Of a DNA stretch of 64,000 nt, positions 34,266 to 44,157 are shown one piece after another; positions within the stretch are counted from its first letter, which is position 1, and each line of letters begins with the position of its first letter. The notes beneath the pieces were generated by a model that searched no databases, was not told the DNA's origin, and was given only the letters and a program-made list of their open reading frames with translations. Origin of the DNA: Pyropia yezoensis (taxonomy: Eukaryota; Rhodophyta; Bangiophyceae; Bangiales; Bangiaceae); the NCBI GenBank assembly GCA_009829735.1, contig CM020618.1, positions 3,842,882 through 3,906,881 on the forward strand. Direction: 5' to 3'. The translations under genes were made by a program, and so were the position numbers.

Positions 34266-35035
34266 TCGTCACCATCGTCGCTGCCGCCGCCGTCACCAAC
34301 GTTCCCGCCGACGCCGCCGCCGCCGCCTCCGATCGCCAGCAGCCGTCCCGCGGCCAGATCGCTGCGACGTCGGTAGAGGAGGCGACGACGGTGACAGACA
34401 ATCCGCCACCAGAAGCACTCCACGGATTTCAAAAAGTGGCCTGTCAACTCGAGGCTTGTCATTGTGTGGCTGTCGAGCCTTCATCAGTCGATCTCACCAA
34501 ATATCGCAATGTGCCAGGAAATGTACAGGGTAAACTCTGAAATGCTGCGGATCCCATTCACGCTGAGTCCGTTGGGAACGAGCTTCGATCGATCGCAGAG
34601 ACAGGGCCACCAGGCGAGAAGCCAACTTTCATCAATATGGACACCTCTCCCGTGAGGTCTGGCCTTGGTCAACGGCACTCACCAGAGTACCGGCAGCAGG
34701 TTCAGGCACGTGGACAGGCCTGGGTTGCCCAAGCTACCATTGGCTGCCCATGCCCTCGCGACTTGGTGGTCCACGTCCGACATGAGAAACGCCGCAGCAC
34801 GGTGTCCGGGCATTTTATAGAAAAGCACGATACAGTCTTCCTCCACTGCGAGACACCCTTTACAGTACGACGGCCGTAAGCAGCGAAATCCCAACATGAA
34901 TGCCTTCGCTGATTGAATAACAAACTCGATCGAATGCCGACACTTGCCATGATTGTGCCATGCAGCACGGTCGACCTACTTTCGTTCTTAGACACCGTGA
35001 CCAAGAAAGGACGTGATAAGAATGGAGAAAGAATG
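34266..35035. other. Non-genic region with a dispersed repeat copy
   Basis: 34803-34832 is the reverse copy of the 30-nt repeat at 30027-30056, and weaker similarity extends on the GC-rich side (both copies continue with TGCGGCGTTT). No gene recognised. Confidence 0.4.
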
Positions 35036-35482
35036 TATTGCAGTTCCCGAATTTTGTCTCAAGGAGACAAGAGCAACAGGGTGACACCAAGGCCATGAGC
35101 CAACTGCGTGCTGGGAACTCGCCGCGCGGACCAATAGCGTGCTTTGGGGCTTTCCTTTCGATCAGGCGATCATTGGCTGCAGTCGCTTCGGATCTTGTAC
35201 CGCACGCTGCTTGGTCAGATAGCTGTTGTTTCCGTCACGATCTCGGCGGGTTTCCGTCCAATTCGGCCCAATCCACTTTAGACCACTGGGAGAGGTCGCA
35301 GGTGGTCCCTGCGATGCCTCATCCATTTTCGACGTGGGCAGAAGTCTCGAGAAAGTATCTGCTTCCGTATTACAGCGGAGCACTCCTTGGCCAGTTGTGC
35401 GCCATCTGAGGCATTCCATTGGCCTGTTGTGGGCCTGTGGTTGATATTGTTGCCATGAGACAAAATTCGGGGTACTGCCATA
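35036..35482. mobile_element. ~447-bp inverted-repeat element, copy 3 (reverse orientation)
   Basis: Ends TATTGCAGTTCCCGAATTTTGTCTC and, reversed, GAGACAAAATTCGGGGTACTGCCATA. The complete interior aligns with the reverse complement of copy 1 (21400-21855), making these two the closest relatives of the family here. Just outside its right end, at 35514-35530, the CAGTGCGTACGCGAT sequence occurs in reverse, as beside copy 1. Confidence 0.75.
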
Positions 35483-36103
35483 CATCCAGGGTGGATGTAA
35501 ACGAGCCCGATATGATCGCGTACGCACTGTAGGGAGAAGAGGCGAGCGAGAAGACGCGAGCGCTGAGCCCTCAGAGCCCTATTCGGCAATGCAAACCAGT
35601 CCGCGGATCTGCAGTGCGGATCCGCGGGTTCATAGGAAATCGAGCCTCTTGGGGCCAGCCCCAGACCCTCATCCCAGTCATCTCGAGGACTAGGTTTTCG
35701 AGTGCGGATCTGCGCGCGCGCGTGGGGTAAGCGTGACTGGACAATCGAACGAACCGGAAGAAGTCCTTCCATGGGTCGCATTTGGCCAAGTCATTCGACC
35801 AAGTCATCAAAGTCTTTGGCTCGTCCGCTCACGCCATCCACTCCTAAATCCACCCCCCGACGACACGTGCCCGTACACTTGGAACAACAACACGCACTCC
35901 GACCAGCGCAGGCCAACCGCGCGACCGCCCCCTGCGCCCCCCTCCACAGCCGCACGCGCGGCTACACTGGGCACAACCTCCCACACACGCGCTGCACGCT
36001 GCTATCGCGGTGCCTCCTCTCCTCCGTCCATCGTCACGGCCTCCTCCCCCCCCGTCCCCGGCCTCATTTTGGCGATCCGTGGAATAACGAAAAAGTAGAT
36101 ATC
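35483..36103. other. Non-genic region
   Basis: No gene supported. C-rich low complexity from about 35840 to 36060. Confidence 0.4.
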
Positions 36104-36178
36104 GGAGAGCAGGTATCGAACCCGGGCCCTTGAGAAGTAAGCGGGATGGCGCGCTCAAACCACTTGGCAACCGGGAGA
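36104..36178 (-). repeat. tRNA-like sequence (tRNA pseudogene or SINE head)
   Basis: The minus strand shows both internal Pol III promoter boxes: a box A-like TTGCCAAGTGGTTTGAG and a perfect box B GGTTCGATACC about 40 nt downstream. A D-arm-like segment and an imperfect anticodon-like stem can be drawn, but the sequences at the acceptor positions do not pair and position 33 would be C. Most likely a decayed tRNA or the head of a tRNA-derived SINE, not a working tRNA. Confidence 0.35.
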
Positions 36179-37627
36179 AATCCCTGACATCGCGGGCCAG
36201 ACTTAAGCTTTTGTCCCCATCTCATTGCGACTACCTACCTTTTAGGTAAGTCGATCGGTGATTATGTATTATGCTACACGATCCTGCACTTGTGTGACCA
36301 GGCGCTCCGCCCTGTCTCTCCAACTGGCATCGGTACGCCCCGCCCCCTTTACGTCGGCACAGGCCGTGCCACTGATCAGGAGCGCCGGTGATGCTCCCCC
36401 ATCCCTACTTCTTTTGGTACTGGCCGTGCCGCTGCTGTCCACCACCGCGGCGGTACTCCCTCCCGCCACCTCATCCCGGCGCAGGCCGTTCCGCTGCTGT
36501 CAACCACCTCGGAGGCGCTCCTTCCCATCGTTCTTCTCGCGCTGGCCGCGCTGCTGCTGCCCGCTCTCCCCTACCCTGCCTGGCCGTGCTGGACGTGCCG
36601 GTGCGGCCTGCCACCGCTCTGGCGCTCCTTCCCTCCTTCCTCGCACCGCTGGACGTGTGGTGTGGTGGTTATCTGGGCGTAAGCCCACACCAACGGGGTA
36701 CCTTATCCTCCTGAAGGAGATGGTGGGGAACCCGGGGTATAAACCCTGGAGTCAGAACCACGGGAACGTAAAGCTCCACGCAAAGGTGGAAGCTTTCGGG
36801 ACGGGGAACACGAGGGTAACGCAAGGTTGAATTTTTGTGAGGGGGAAGCAACTGGCACAGCCCCACGCGCAGATATCCCTCCTTGGCCCGCCGGTCCAGG
36901 GCCCGCTGTGGGACCCCGGAGTGCGGGCCAACACTCCCTACACTAAACACCCAATCAAAACACTCAGAACCCTCCAACACATCTCTCCACGCAAAACACG
37001 CTCAGTGGAGGAATCTCACTAAATCTCGGCCAGATTGGGGCGGAAGTAGCCCGCCCTAGGTAACTTCCCTTCACTGGCCAGAAGGCCAATTCCAATCGGG
37101 CGGGCGTAATCGCTCTACCCGATATTATCTTATCTCCTCCCCCCCTTCATGGGGGGATCCAGCGAGGATGACGTGGCGTGCCCCTCCCGAGGGAGGAGCG
37201 ACCCCCTTCTGCCCCCGATTGGTCAGGGGCAGAGGTCGCCATGATTCGCCTCCCCCTGAAGGGGGATGCCCCTAGTCCGAGGGGTGCGGTAAACCCCCAT
37301 ATGTGGGAGCTGCTGGCCACGGCGACGGTGCCCACCTACCCCTATGTCGGTGCCTGACGTGCCGCTGCTGTGGGCTTTCACGTCAGTGCTCTTCCCCTTC
37401 CTCGGGTCGTTGCCTAACGTGGGGCAACTGGTGGCTGAAACGGCCGTGTGGCCCTTCCCCTATGTTGGTCAACGACGTGCCGTTTCTCTCGGCCACTAGG
37501 TGGGCTCACCCACCTCCCCCCTCCGCTGACGACAGGTACGGCGGCTACTTTGCGCCTCGTCGGAAGCTCCCAGCCCACCTTCCGTCACGCTGCTCGAGTC
37601 GCCTGGGGGAGTGAGGGATGCTCATAT
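36179..37627. other. Non-genic region, probably decayed repeats
   Basis: No gene. 36838-36990 (GGGGGAAGCAAC ... GTGCGGGCCAA ... CAATCAAAAC) resembles 40337-40440, indicating two copies of a dispersed repeat. Several short palindromes such as CCCCCCTTCATGGGGGG occur around 37140-37280. Confidence 0.4.
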
Positions 37628-38074
37628 ATGGGGAACTCGTTGGGGATATTTGATGAGGAGGATGACGTCTGTTTTTCGGGTATGGGTGTGAGCGGGGATG
37701 TTTTGCCTCTCGGACAGGATGGTTTAGGGGGGGGTTTCGGTGGAGAGGGTGGCTCCTCTGTGGGTGGTGTGACCGATGGTATGGCTGGAGGGCAGGGTGA
37801 CGATGACAATGACAATGAGACGGATCTTCCCATGCACCTTCTAGCCATCTTTCGTTCCCGGGAGAAGAAGGCCGTCGAGTGGGTGAGGGATAGCGTTCGG
37901 GCTTTGGAGGCAAAGCTATACCGCTCTGACGAGTACATTTACAAGAGGATGCGCATGTCGCCGGCATCTTTTGAGGAGCTACTCAAGAGGGTGCACCGGG
38001 TTGCCTTGTTTAACATCCGCTCCCGCACCGCTTCCGCTGCTGCCTGCGACCATGGATACCACCTGGCTGGCTGA
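37628..38074 (+). pseudogene. Truncated ORF resembling the N-terminus of a PIF/Harbinger-type transposase
   Basis: 148 codons from an ATG: an acidic Gly-rich leader, then EKKAVEWVRDSVRALEAK ... YKRMRMSPASFEELL. An (F/R)RMS-x-x-(S/T)FEELL segment is common just before the DDE domain of HARBI1-like nucleases, but no DDE catalytic region follows; the frame ends in GC-rich sequence. Most likely a truncated transposon remnant. Low certainty. Confidence 0.3.
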
Positions 38075-39707
38075 CCGGCCGCGGCGGCGCCCGCCACGCC
38101 CGACATCCGCCGCCGCGCCACGTGCGGCAGCCTCCGCTCCGCCCGCCGCGGTTTCAGGCGTTGAGGCTCCGCCATCGGAGTGACGGCGACGAGGACTTGT
38201 CGTAGCAGGCGTCCTGCTTCCGACCGCAGCCAAGAGGCACCCCTCGTGCTCGTCGTCATCAGAGCTGTGCACATCATCGTTTTTTTTTGCGCGGGGCTGA
38301 GAGGGACGTCACAGCGACATCTCCTCGGCGCGATTCTGACTCCATTTGTGGCGTGTGCACCCGCAGTCCCAGCGCAGGATCGGAGTACGCAACCATTTCC
38401 ACTTCCCGGAGGCCATCACCAAGGCAATTGACCCCGTACAGGGCATTGTTGAAGTCGGCGTTGAGGCGCGCTCTGTGTTGAACATCAGGAAGGAGGGGAA
38501 AGTCGCGCGTCGCGGCGTCCATGACGTGCACTACCTGACCGTCCTGCCACAGCGCATGAATGAGTTGAAGTCGCTCCCTCAGTCGGACGGTCGCGCCTCC
38601 GGGGAAGTCCTCCTTGCAAAGCGTGGTGGTCACCCAACAGGAGAACGGGGTTTGGGGACCAAATTTCCCGTGCGCCTAGAGCATATCCTCCACCGTACGC
38701 CCGTCGTCTTCGGGAGAGACCGCCAAAGAATGTCGACCGCGCTCACAAACCGGGACCGCCCGTTGCGACCTTGCACCCCCTCGCAGATGCCAAAACAGCT
38801 GGGTGGGCGCACAGTAGTTGATGACGCACGTGAAAGAGCAAAACTGAATCAGGATCCCACCGATAGCGGCTGGGTCATTGGATATGACCACCGACGGGCG
38901 ATTCTGAGCCACAGAAAGACGCCCGGAGCAGACACATTGGTACCGGCGCTACACCGGAAACCAGACGCAGAGCTCCTCGCCGGGATGGCTCAATATATTA
39001 GCAAAGCAAGACTCTCCGCACGAAGATTATCGATAGGGTGCCTTTCGGAGCATCCTCTGCACTTCGCGCGCAAAGATTGGGTTGGAATAGCCGGCGACAG
39101 AACAAACTGTCTTGATGTCTTGTGAGCTCCACGCTCAAGGCATGGTGGGGTGCAGGGCACGGGCAGCGTGCAACACGGCCAGTGCGGCGCCCTCAATGCG
39201 CCGCGGGCACTCGATGCACATAGCGCCCTTCGTGTGATAGAAAGTGCGGCGCTTCGTCAGCTTCTGCAAGCCCAGGTCCAGCCACGATGAAAACGTCGGT
39301 GGTAAAGACAATATCCCGTCGCCCGCATGCCTGATCGCGCTCACGGTCGTACCCGCCGGGACGTCGGTAAGCATGGCGCTGACCACCGAGTTCTTCCTGG
39401 CGGTATTTACTCGATCCGTGCGCATGATGGCCGTGAGACAATCGGCGGCCATGACAGCTTCAGTCGTATTCGCAGCCACGACGTCGCTGGCCCTGTCCTC
39501 CTAACGGATACTGCCGGCTTCCCTCGTGAAGGGGCGATCGTCACCGTACCTGACGAGGAGGCTCACGACGAGGAGGTCCGCAACCGCCTCGGCCACGATC
39601 TCTCGTTGCCGCTGCGACAAGTGCCCTTCTTTATGAGGAAGGATCCTGTTCAAGTCACCCGCCCCATAAATGGCGGAAGGAGGGCCACCATCGCCGTCTG
39701 CAACCCC
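38075..39707. other. Unresolved region with broken minus-strand coding-like segments
   Basis: Minus-strand frames at 39135-39479 (contains FYHTKGAMCIECPRR), 38676-38912 and 38274-38633 have ordinary amino-acid composition, unlike the low-complexity frames elsewhere, but are separated by stops and frame changes. They may be exons or remnants of one decayed gene or mobile element. I recognise no family. Confidence 0.25.
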
Positions 39708-40140
39708 GTCGCCGCCGCGAGCCGGGTGGAAAAGAGGGCTTGCAGGTCCGCCGTCGCTGCCGCGAGCCGGGTGAGGAGGACGGTGTGCGGATCTGCCGCC
39801 GCCGCCGCCAGCTGGTTAAGGAGGAGGGCTTGCGGATCCGCCGCAACCGCCGCCAGCCGGGTAAGGAGGAAGGTTTGCGGATTCGCCGCCGCTGCCGCCA
39901 GCCTGAAAAGCAGGAGGATTCGCAGATCTGCCGCCGCCATCCAGGTGGGGAGGAGGGTCAGCGGGTCCGCCGTCCCCACCGCCAGCCACGTGGGGAGGAG
40001 GGGCAGTGGGTCCACCGTCGTCGCCGCCAGCCGGGTGGAGAGGAGGGTGAGAGGTTCTGCCGTCGCCACCGCCAGCAGGGCGGGGAGGAGGGTTTGTGGG
40101 TCCGCCGTCGCCGCCGCCAGCCGGGTGGGCAGGGCTTGCG
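39708..40140. repeat. 45-bp minisatellite, about 10 copies
   Basis: Degenerate tandem units, consensus about GTCGCCGCCGCCAGCCGGGTGGGGAGGAGGGTTTGCGGGTCCGCC, including one shorter unit. Because 45 is a multiple of 3, several frames on both strands stay open and show a 15-residue repeat (plus strand VAAASRVRRxVCGSA). Coding status unknown; no flanking domain supports a gene. Confidence 0.85.
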
Positions 40141-41392
40141 AGGAAATTGCCGTACCTGTAGTGGTATTACGTACCTTAGAGGCGTAGCACCCAGGACACA
40201 CAGAGAAACAACCCACCAAGAGCGCGGGGAGACAGGAGAGATACCGAACCGCCGACCGCCTGGCTGGTTCACGCGGGGATCCGCGACCAGCACGACAGTG
40301 TTCAAGCACACGCAAGTCTGCTTTTTTCGAAGGGGGAAGCAACGCGCACCCCCACGCACACTCTTACCCTCTCTCACCCGCACCCAGCAACCCTCCACAC
40401 CGGGCCACGTGCGGGCCAATCAAAACCCTCCAAGATGTCCGGGGGGCCCCCTCCCCCACAGATCATCCCTGCCAGCGGGGCAGAAACCTCCAAGATACGG
40501 GTAAGAGGAGCCCCGCCGGATATCAGTGCCAACACTCAAGATCTCCCCAATCTCACAATCACGCAAAATACACAATCAAAATCCAAACTCCAAATGCATC
40601 CCATCCCGGAATATTGACAAATGGCCAATCCCGGTCAGAGGAAATTCCCATACACCGGAAATCCCAACATGGGCTCAAGAACCAAGGGCGACCCGGTCCT
40701 ATCTCCACAGGAGGGGACCAACCGGAAGCCAGTAAAATCCCACGGGGCCAAATCGGCCCCGTCCTCCTCACTAGGAAGGTGGGCACAGGGGTACGACGCG
40801 ACCTCTGCGAGGTCCCCCCAAGTGGAGGGCCCATAGGGTCTCTACACCACCTCCATCTTGCAGAATTCCCTTGAGCACACCCTGACCCCGTCCCTTGTGG
40901 ACCGGTTTGGAAAGCTCATTCTCCTCTCCGCGGCTGGTGGAATACAAGCAACGGCTGGGTGCTGGTACCATAAACACGCCACCAGCAGCAGGCAAGGCAG
41001 CCACCTGACCGTTGAGTCGAACAGCTGCAGTGCAGTTTTGCAGAGGAAGAGGAAGGCGCGACACTGCCGACACCTCCCGGGACCGAGTAGAGCTCTGCGC
41101 AGACGCTCAGTAAGGGACTCCCGTGCACTGCAAGTTGACCACCGCCATCAGCTTCCCGCTCTTGCTGAACGCGCTTCACAAATGCCGCGCCTTGTCGACT
41201 GGTGCACCGAGAGCCCTCGCGATATCGCCCAGTAATGCATCGAAAATGCCTTCGTGTCGGTATGTTGTTCGTCGCTCGAGAACATGGTTGTCATGATGGG
41301 TGATGGCGCCGATGCACGCGCACCGTGACAGCCCGTCGGAGCCCAGCCGAACGCACACGCTGGCTGACTTGTCCTGCGAGGCTCTGCGCCAC
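40141..41392. other. Non-genic region upstream of element B
   Basis: Includes the second copy of the GGGGGAAGCAAC repeat (40337-40440). The rest, up to the putative LTR start at 41393, shows no gene or clear repeat structure. Confidence 0.4.
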
Positions 41393-41755
41393 TGTAGCAA
41401 TATGGTTGGCCGTATTGTGACCCTAATGGTAGGGGGGCTACTTCTAATCCTTGACTTTCAATTTGATAGTCCGTACTGGTCACAGTATCTATAAGTTACG
41501 TATGACCAGAGGGACTTGCATCTTGGGGTGGGGGGTAGTTAGTAGTGTCTCCGAGAGTTTATAACGAGGGGGCCGGCGGCGAATCCACCGCCGGCCAAGG
41601 TAGAACAACAAACCCCTCCCATTTGGGCTCCCATCTTGGTCCCGTGGCTTGCGCTCCAAGGACAGCAACCTTGGCCTCCCGGTGACGTTGGTGCCGATCC
41701 CCCCTGGTGAGTGTTCCCCGAGAGTGGACGTGCAGCGGATACCTATTGTGCTACA
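41393..41755 (+). repeat. Element B 5' LTR (putative)
   Basis: The end, GTGCTACA, is fixed by the primer-binding site that follows. The start, TGTAGCAATA, is chosen because element A's LTR starts TGTAGCAT and because TG...CA ends are expected. No second copy is in the window, so the left boundary is not proven. Confidence 0.5.
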
Positions 41756-41756
41756 T

Positions 41757-41773
41757 TGGTGGAGCAGAAGGGG
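41757..41773 (+). other. Element B primer-binding site
   Basis: TGGTGGAGCAGAAGGGG directly after the LTR; element A has TGGTGGAGCAGCAGGGG in the same position. TGG pairs with a tRNA CCA end; the tRNA would have an acceptor beginning GGAGCAG. Primer identity not determined. Confidence 0.6.
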
Positions 41774-41964
41774 ACGGGTTTCCGTCACCCTTGTGGTGAC
41801 GCCGTCTTCGGCCCTGGCACACGGATAGGAATCCAGTCCTTTTCTTGTACTCGTGGTGCTGCGATCTTTTCGATTGTTTTGAGTGGCTGCGTATGACTGC
41901 AATCTACGGTTACTCTCCCCCAACTACCCCCTCGCTCTCTTATTCGTGGTGACTGTTACGTCGG

Positions 41965-44157
41965 TTGACTGATTGTGACTATGTCTACCCAGAGACGGGG
42001 AACGTTCATGATGACGGATCGGCGTCGACGCCGACCCCGGAGCTGAACCCGGGAACCGGGATCGGTAACCCGATCGACAACATTGAGACGCCGATGCTCT
42101 CCGGTGCCGGACCGACGTTTGGTACGGCACGGACGGCCGGAGGCGGCGGACCGCCGCAACTGTCCTCTGCCGACCTCACGCCGTCGCCACCTTCACCAGG
42201 GGACTCCCTGATGGCATCATTGGCTCGCATCGAGGCCCGGTTCACCGGACTCGACGCCCGTCAAGAGCGTACGGAGGACGCAATGGCTGTGCTGATGTCA
42301 GCACGCCATACGACGGTACCCCGTCGGGTCCCTCCCACACCGGTACGGTTCGAACCGGCCGGACTACTTTCGGAGTCCACCAGGATCAACCCCGGTGTTG
42401 CTACTCCTGGACAACCCCCGGACACGGCGGGTTATGGATCCGACTCGTCGGCTGAGTTCGAACGTAGCCATACGGAGCGCTACGCTCGGAGCACCCAGAG
42501 CGGGCTCCGCGGACATGATCCGGCGGATACTTACGCCGGACCAGAGTCGGCGATGTGGGGAGGCGGTACCGTCCCGCATTACCCCATCGACGAAGGGAGC
42601 CAGGAAACTCGGGTACCCGAAGCACCGACGCCGGAAGTTCCAGCGTCACTGGTTCAAGCGATGACAGCGCAGGTTACTGCGAGCTTACTGAAGCGGATGG
42701 AGTCCGATGAGTTTACTCATCAACTGGCCAAGCGACTGGATATCCAGGACGCGGACACGGCGATTGTCAACGAAGTCTTCAGGTCGGTACTGACTCGGGA
42801 ACGTTATCGTTTGGAGGACCGATCCACTACCGTATCGGAATCGATGCGTACGGCCTCACACCGAGCGATCCGCTCTATGCAGACCCTGATGAAGGGAGTA
42901 CCTATGTTCGGGGGCCCTAACGGACGCCCGTTGGCAGTCATTGGCTTCTTGACTAGCTTCAAGGCAGCCGCGGACAAGGCACTCGTTAACGAGGGGCTGG
43001 CGCTGGAGATCCTCCCGTTCTTTGTTGATGAACGGGTCCGAGGCATTCTGCGCCAGGCATCCCCGATGCCGGGAATGAGGGCCGCAGCCACCCGCATGGA
43101 TTACCGTGGGATATCGAAGGAGCTGCTTAGCAGCTACGTCAGTGAGGACAAGAGCGAAGACCTCTATCGGGCCCTTCGCACCGCCACCGCCCAGTCCTGG
43201 GAGGATGAGGAGATGTTTGGACGCCGGATCCAAGAGCTCGACTACGAGCTGGGTAAGCTCCTCGGTGAAGGGGAACTACGGGCTATCCTGTTCGCAGGAG
43301 TACCTAACTATGTTCGGATATCCGTACGGGGAGCCAATGCGGCTTGGACGAACTTCAGTCGACTGATGCATATGTGCAAGTCCCTAGGGGACGCCTACCG
43401 GGTGCTACACCCGGAATGCGCCTTAGCCCCGAAGCCCAAGGGTGAGGGAGGTATGCCCAGTCTTACCCCGGTACCGAGGCAAGAGAGGGTGGAGCGTAAG
43501 GCCGCACCAGTACTGGTGGCGACCGAACATACCCCTACGGGTGAGGATGAACCTCTCGTCGACCAACAGGGCCACCTGTTGCTACCGGCGACGCCGGTGA
43601 TTGATGAGCATGGTACGGTAGCGTACATCACCCCGGCCGGGACCCAGTTCCAGGTCAACAAGGGAGCGGGACGGCGCGTCCCGTATGTGCGGACTACGGG
43701 GTATGCCCCGGTTACGGGTAACCCCCACCAGCCCCTACCGACCTGGGCAGGACGTACGGAGGCACCTCCGCACATCGCTGGTGGAGCCAACCGGTTGGGG
43801 GAGTCCATGCTCCGGCTGGCACCGGGACCCAAGGCCTACCAAGGGGCGGGCACTCGGGCGCCCGAGGCCAGCAACCGGGCCTACGGAGCCAACTTGACGC
43901 GGACGCCCGGGACGGCCGGCACGTCGGGATGTATGTTGTGCGGAGACCCCCAACACTGGGTGTCCTCATGCCCGCTCATCCTGGAGGAGTCTCGACGGGC
44001 AGCGGCGCAACACAAGGCATCCATTGGTGGGTACCCGGCCAGAGGCCCGGCAGCGGGCAGGCAGCAAGCGCCAGGAGGAGTACTGGCAGTCGAGGAGGCA
44101 CCTCCTCTCCCGGGTGTCTCGGAAGATAGTACCCGGCCGAGCACGGGAAACGAGTAA
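41965..44157 (+). CDS. gag: Element B gag
   Basis: Structural capsid/nucleocapsid protein of the retrotransposon, up to 730 codons. A proline/glycine-rich N-terminus precedes a capsid-like helical region (about residues 300-480), and a CCHC zinc knuckle CMLCGDPQHWVSSC (C-x2-C-x4-H-x4-C) lies near the C-terminus. The frame is open from about 41965 but the first in-frame ATG is 42094; another ATG at 41981 is in a different frame, so the N-terminus is uncertain and may contain a frameshift. It ends ...STGNE-stop, the same last residues as the ancestral gag end of element A. Confidence 0.75.
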   Translation: MTDCDYVYPETGNVHDDGSASTPTPELNPGTGIGNPIDNIETPMLSGAGPTFGTARTAGGGGPPQLSSADLTPSPPSPGDSLMASLARIEARFTGLDARQERTEDAMAVLMSARHTTVPRRVPPTPVRFEPAGLLSESTRINPGVATPGQPPDTAGYGSDSSAEFERSHTERYARSTQSGLRGHDPADTYAGPESAMWGGGTVPHYPIDEGSQETRVPEAPTPEVPASLVQAMTAQVTASLLKRMESDEFTHQLAKRLDIQDADTAIVNEVFRSVLTRERYRLEDRSTTVSESMRTASHRAIRSMQTLMKGVPMFGGPNGRPLAVIGFLTSFKAAADKALVNEGLALEILPFFVDERVRGILRQASPMPGMRAAATRMDYRGISKELLSSYVSEDKSEDLYRALRTATAQSWEDEEMFGRRIQELDYELGKLLGEGELRAILFAGVPNYVRISVRGANAAWTNFSRLMHMCKSLGDAYRVLHPECALAPKPKGEGGMPSLTPVPRQERVERKAAPVLVATEHTPTGEDEPLVDQQGHLLLPATPVIDEHGTVAYITPAGTQFQVNKGAGRRVPYVRTTGYAPVTGNPHQPLPTWAGRTEAPPHIAGGANRLGESMLRLAPGPKAYQGAGTRAPEASNRAYGANLTRTPGTAGTSGCMLCGDPQHWVSSCPLILEESRRAAAQHKASIGGYPARGPAAGRQQAPGGVLAVEEAPPLPGVSEDSTRPSTGNE
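44145..44151 (+). promoter_or_regulatory. Candidate -1 ribosomal frameshift site, element B
   Basis: GGGAAAC read as G-GGA-AAC in the gag frame, followed by GAG and the TAA stop. It has the X-XXY-YYZ form and is a slippery heptamer used by some lentiviruses. Slippage by -1 enters the pol frame, which is open from here. No clear stimulatory stem was seen in the next 10 nt. Confidence 0.65.

Noticed and set aside
36104-36178. Functional tRNA gene
   Set aside because: The acceptor stem cannot pair and the anticodon loop lacks U33, although both Pol III boxes are present.
37448-38074. Complete Harbinger transposase
   Set aside because: Only an N-terminal-like segment is present; no DDE catalytic region follows.
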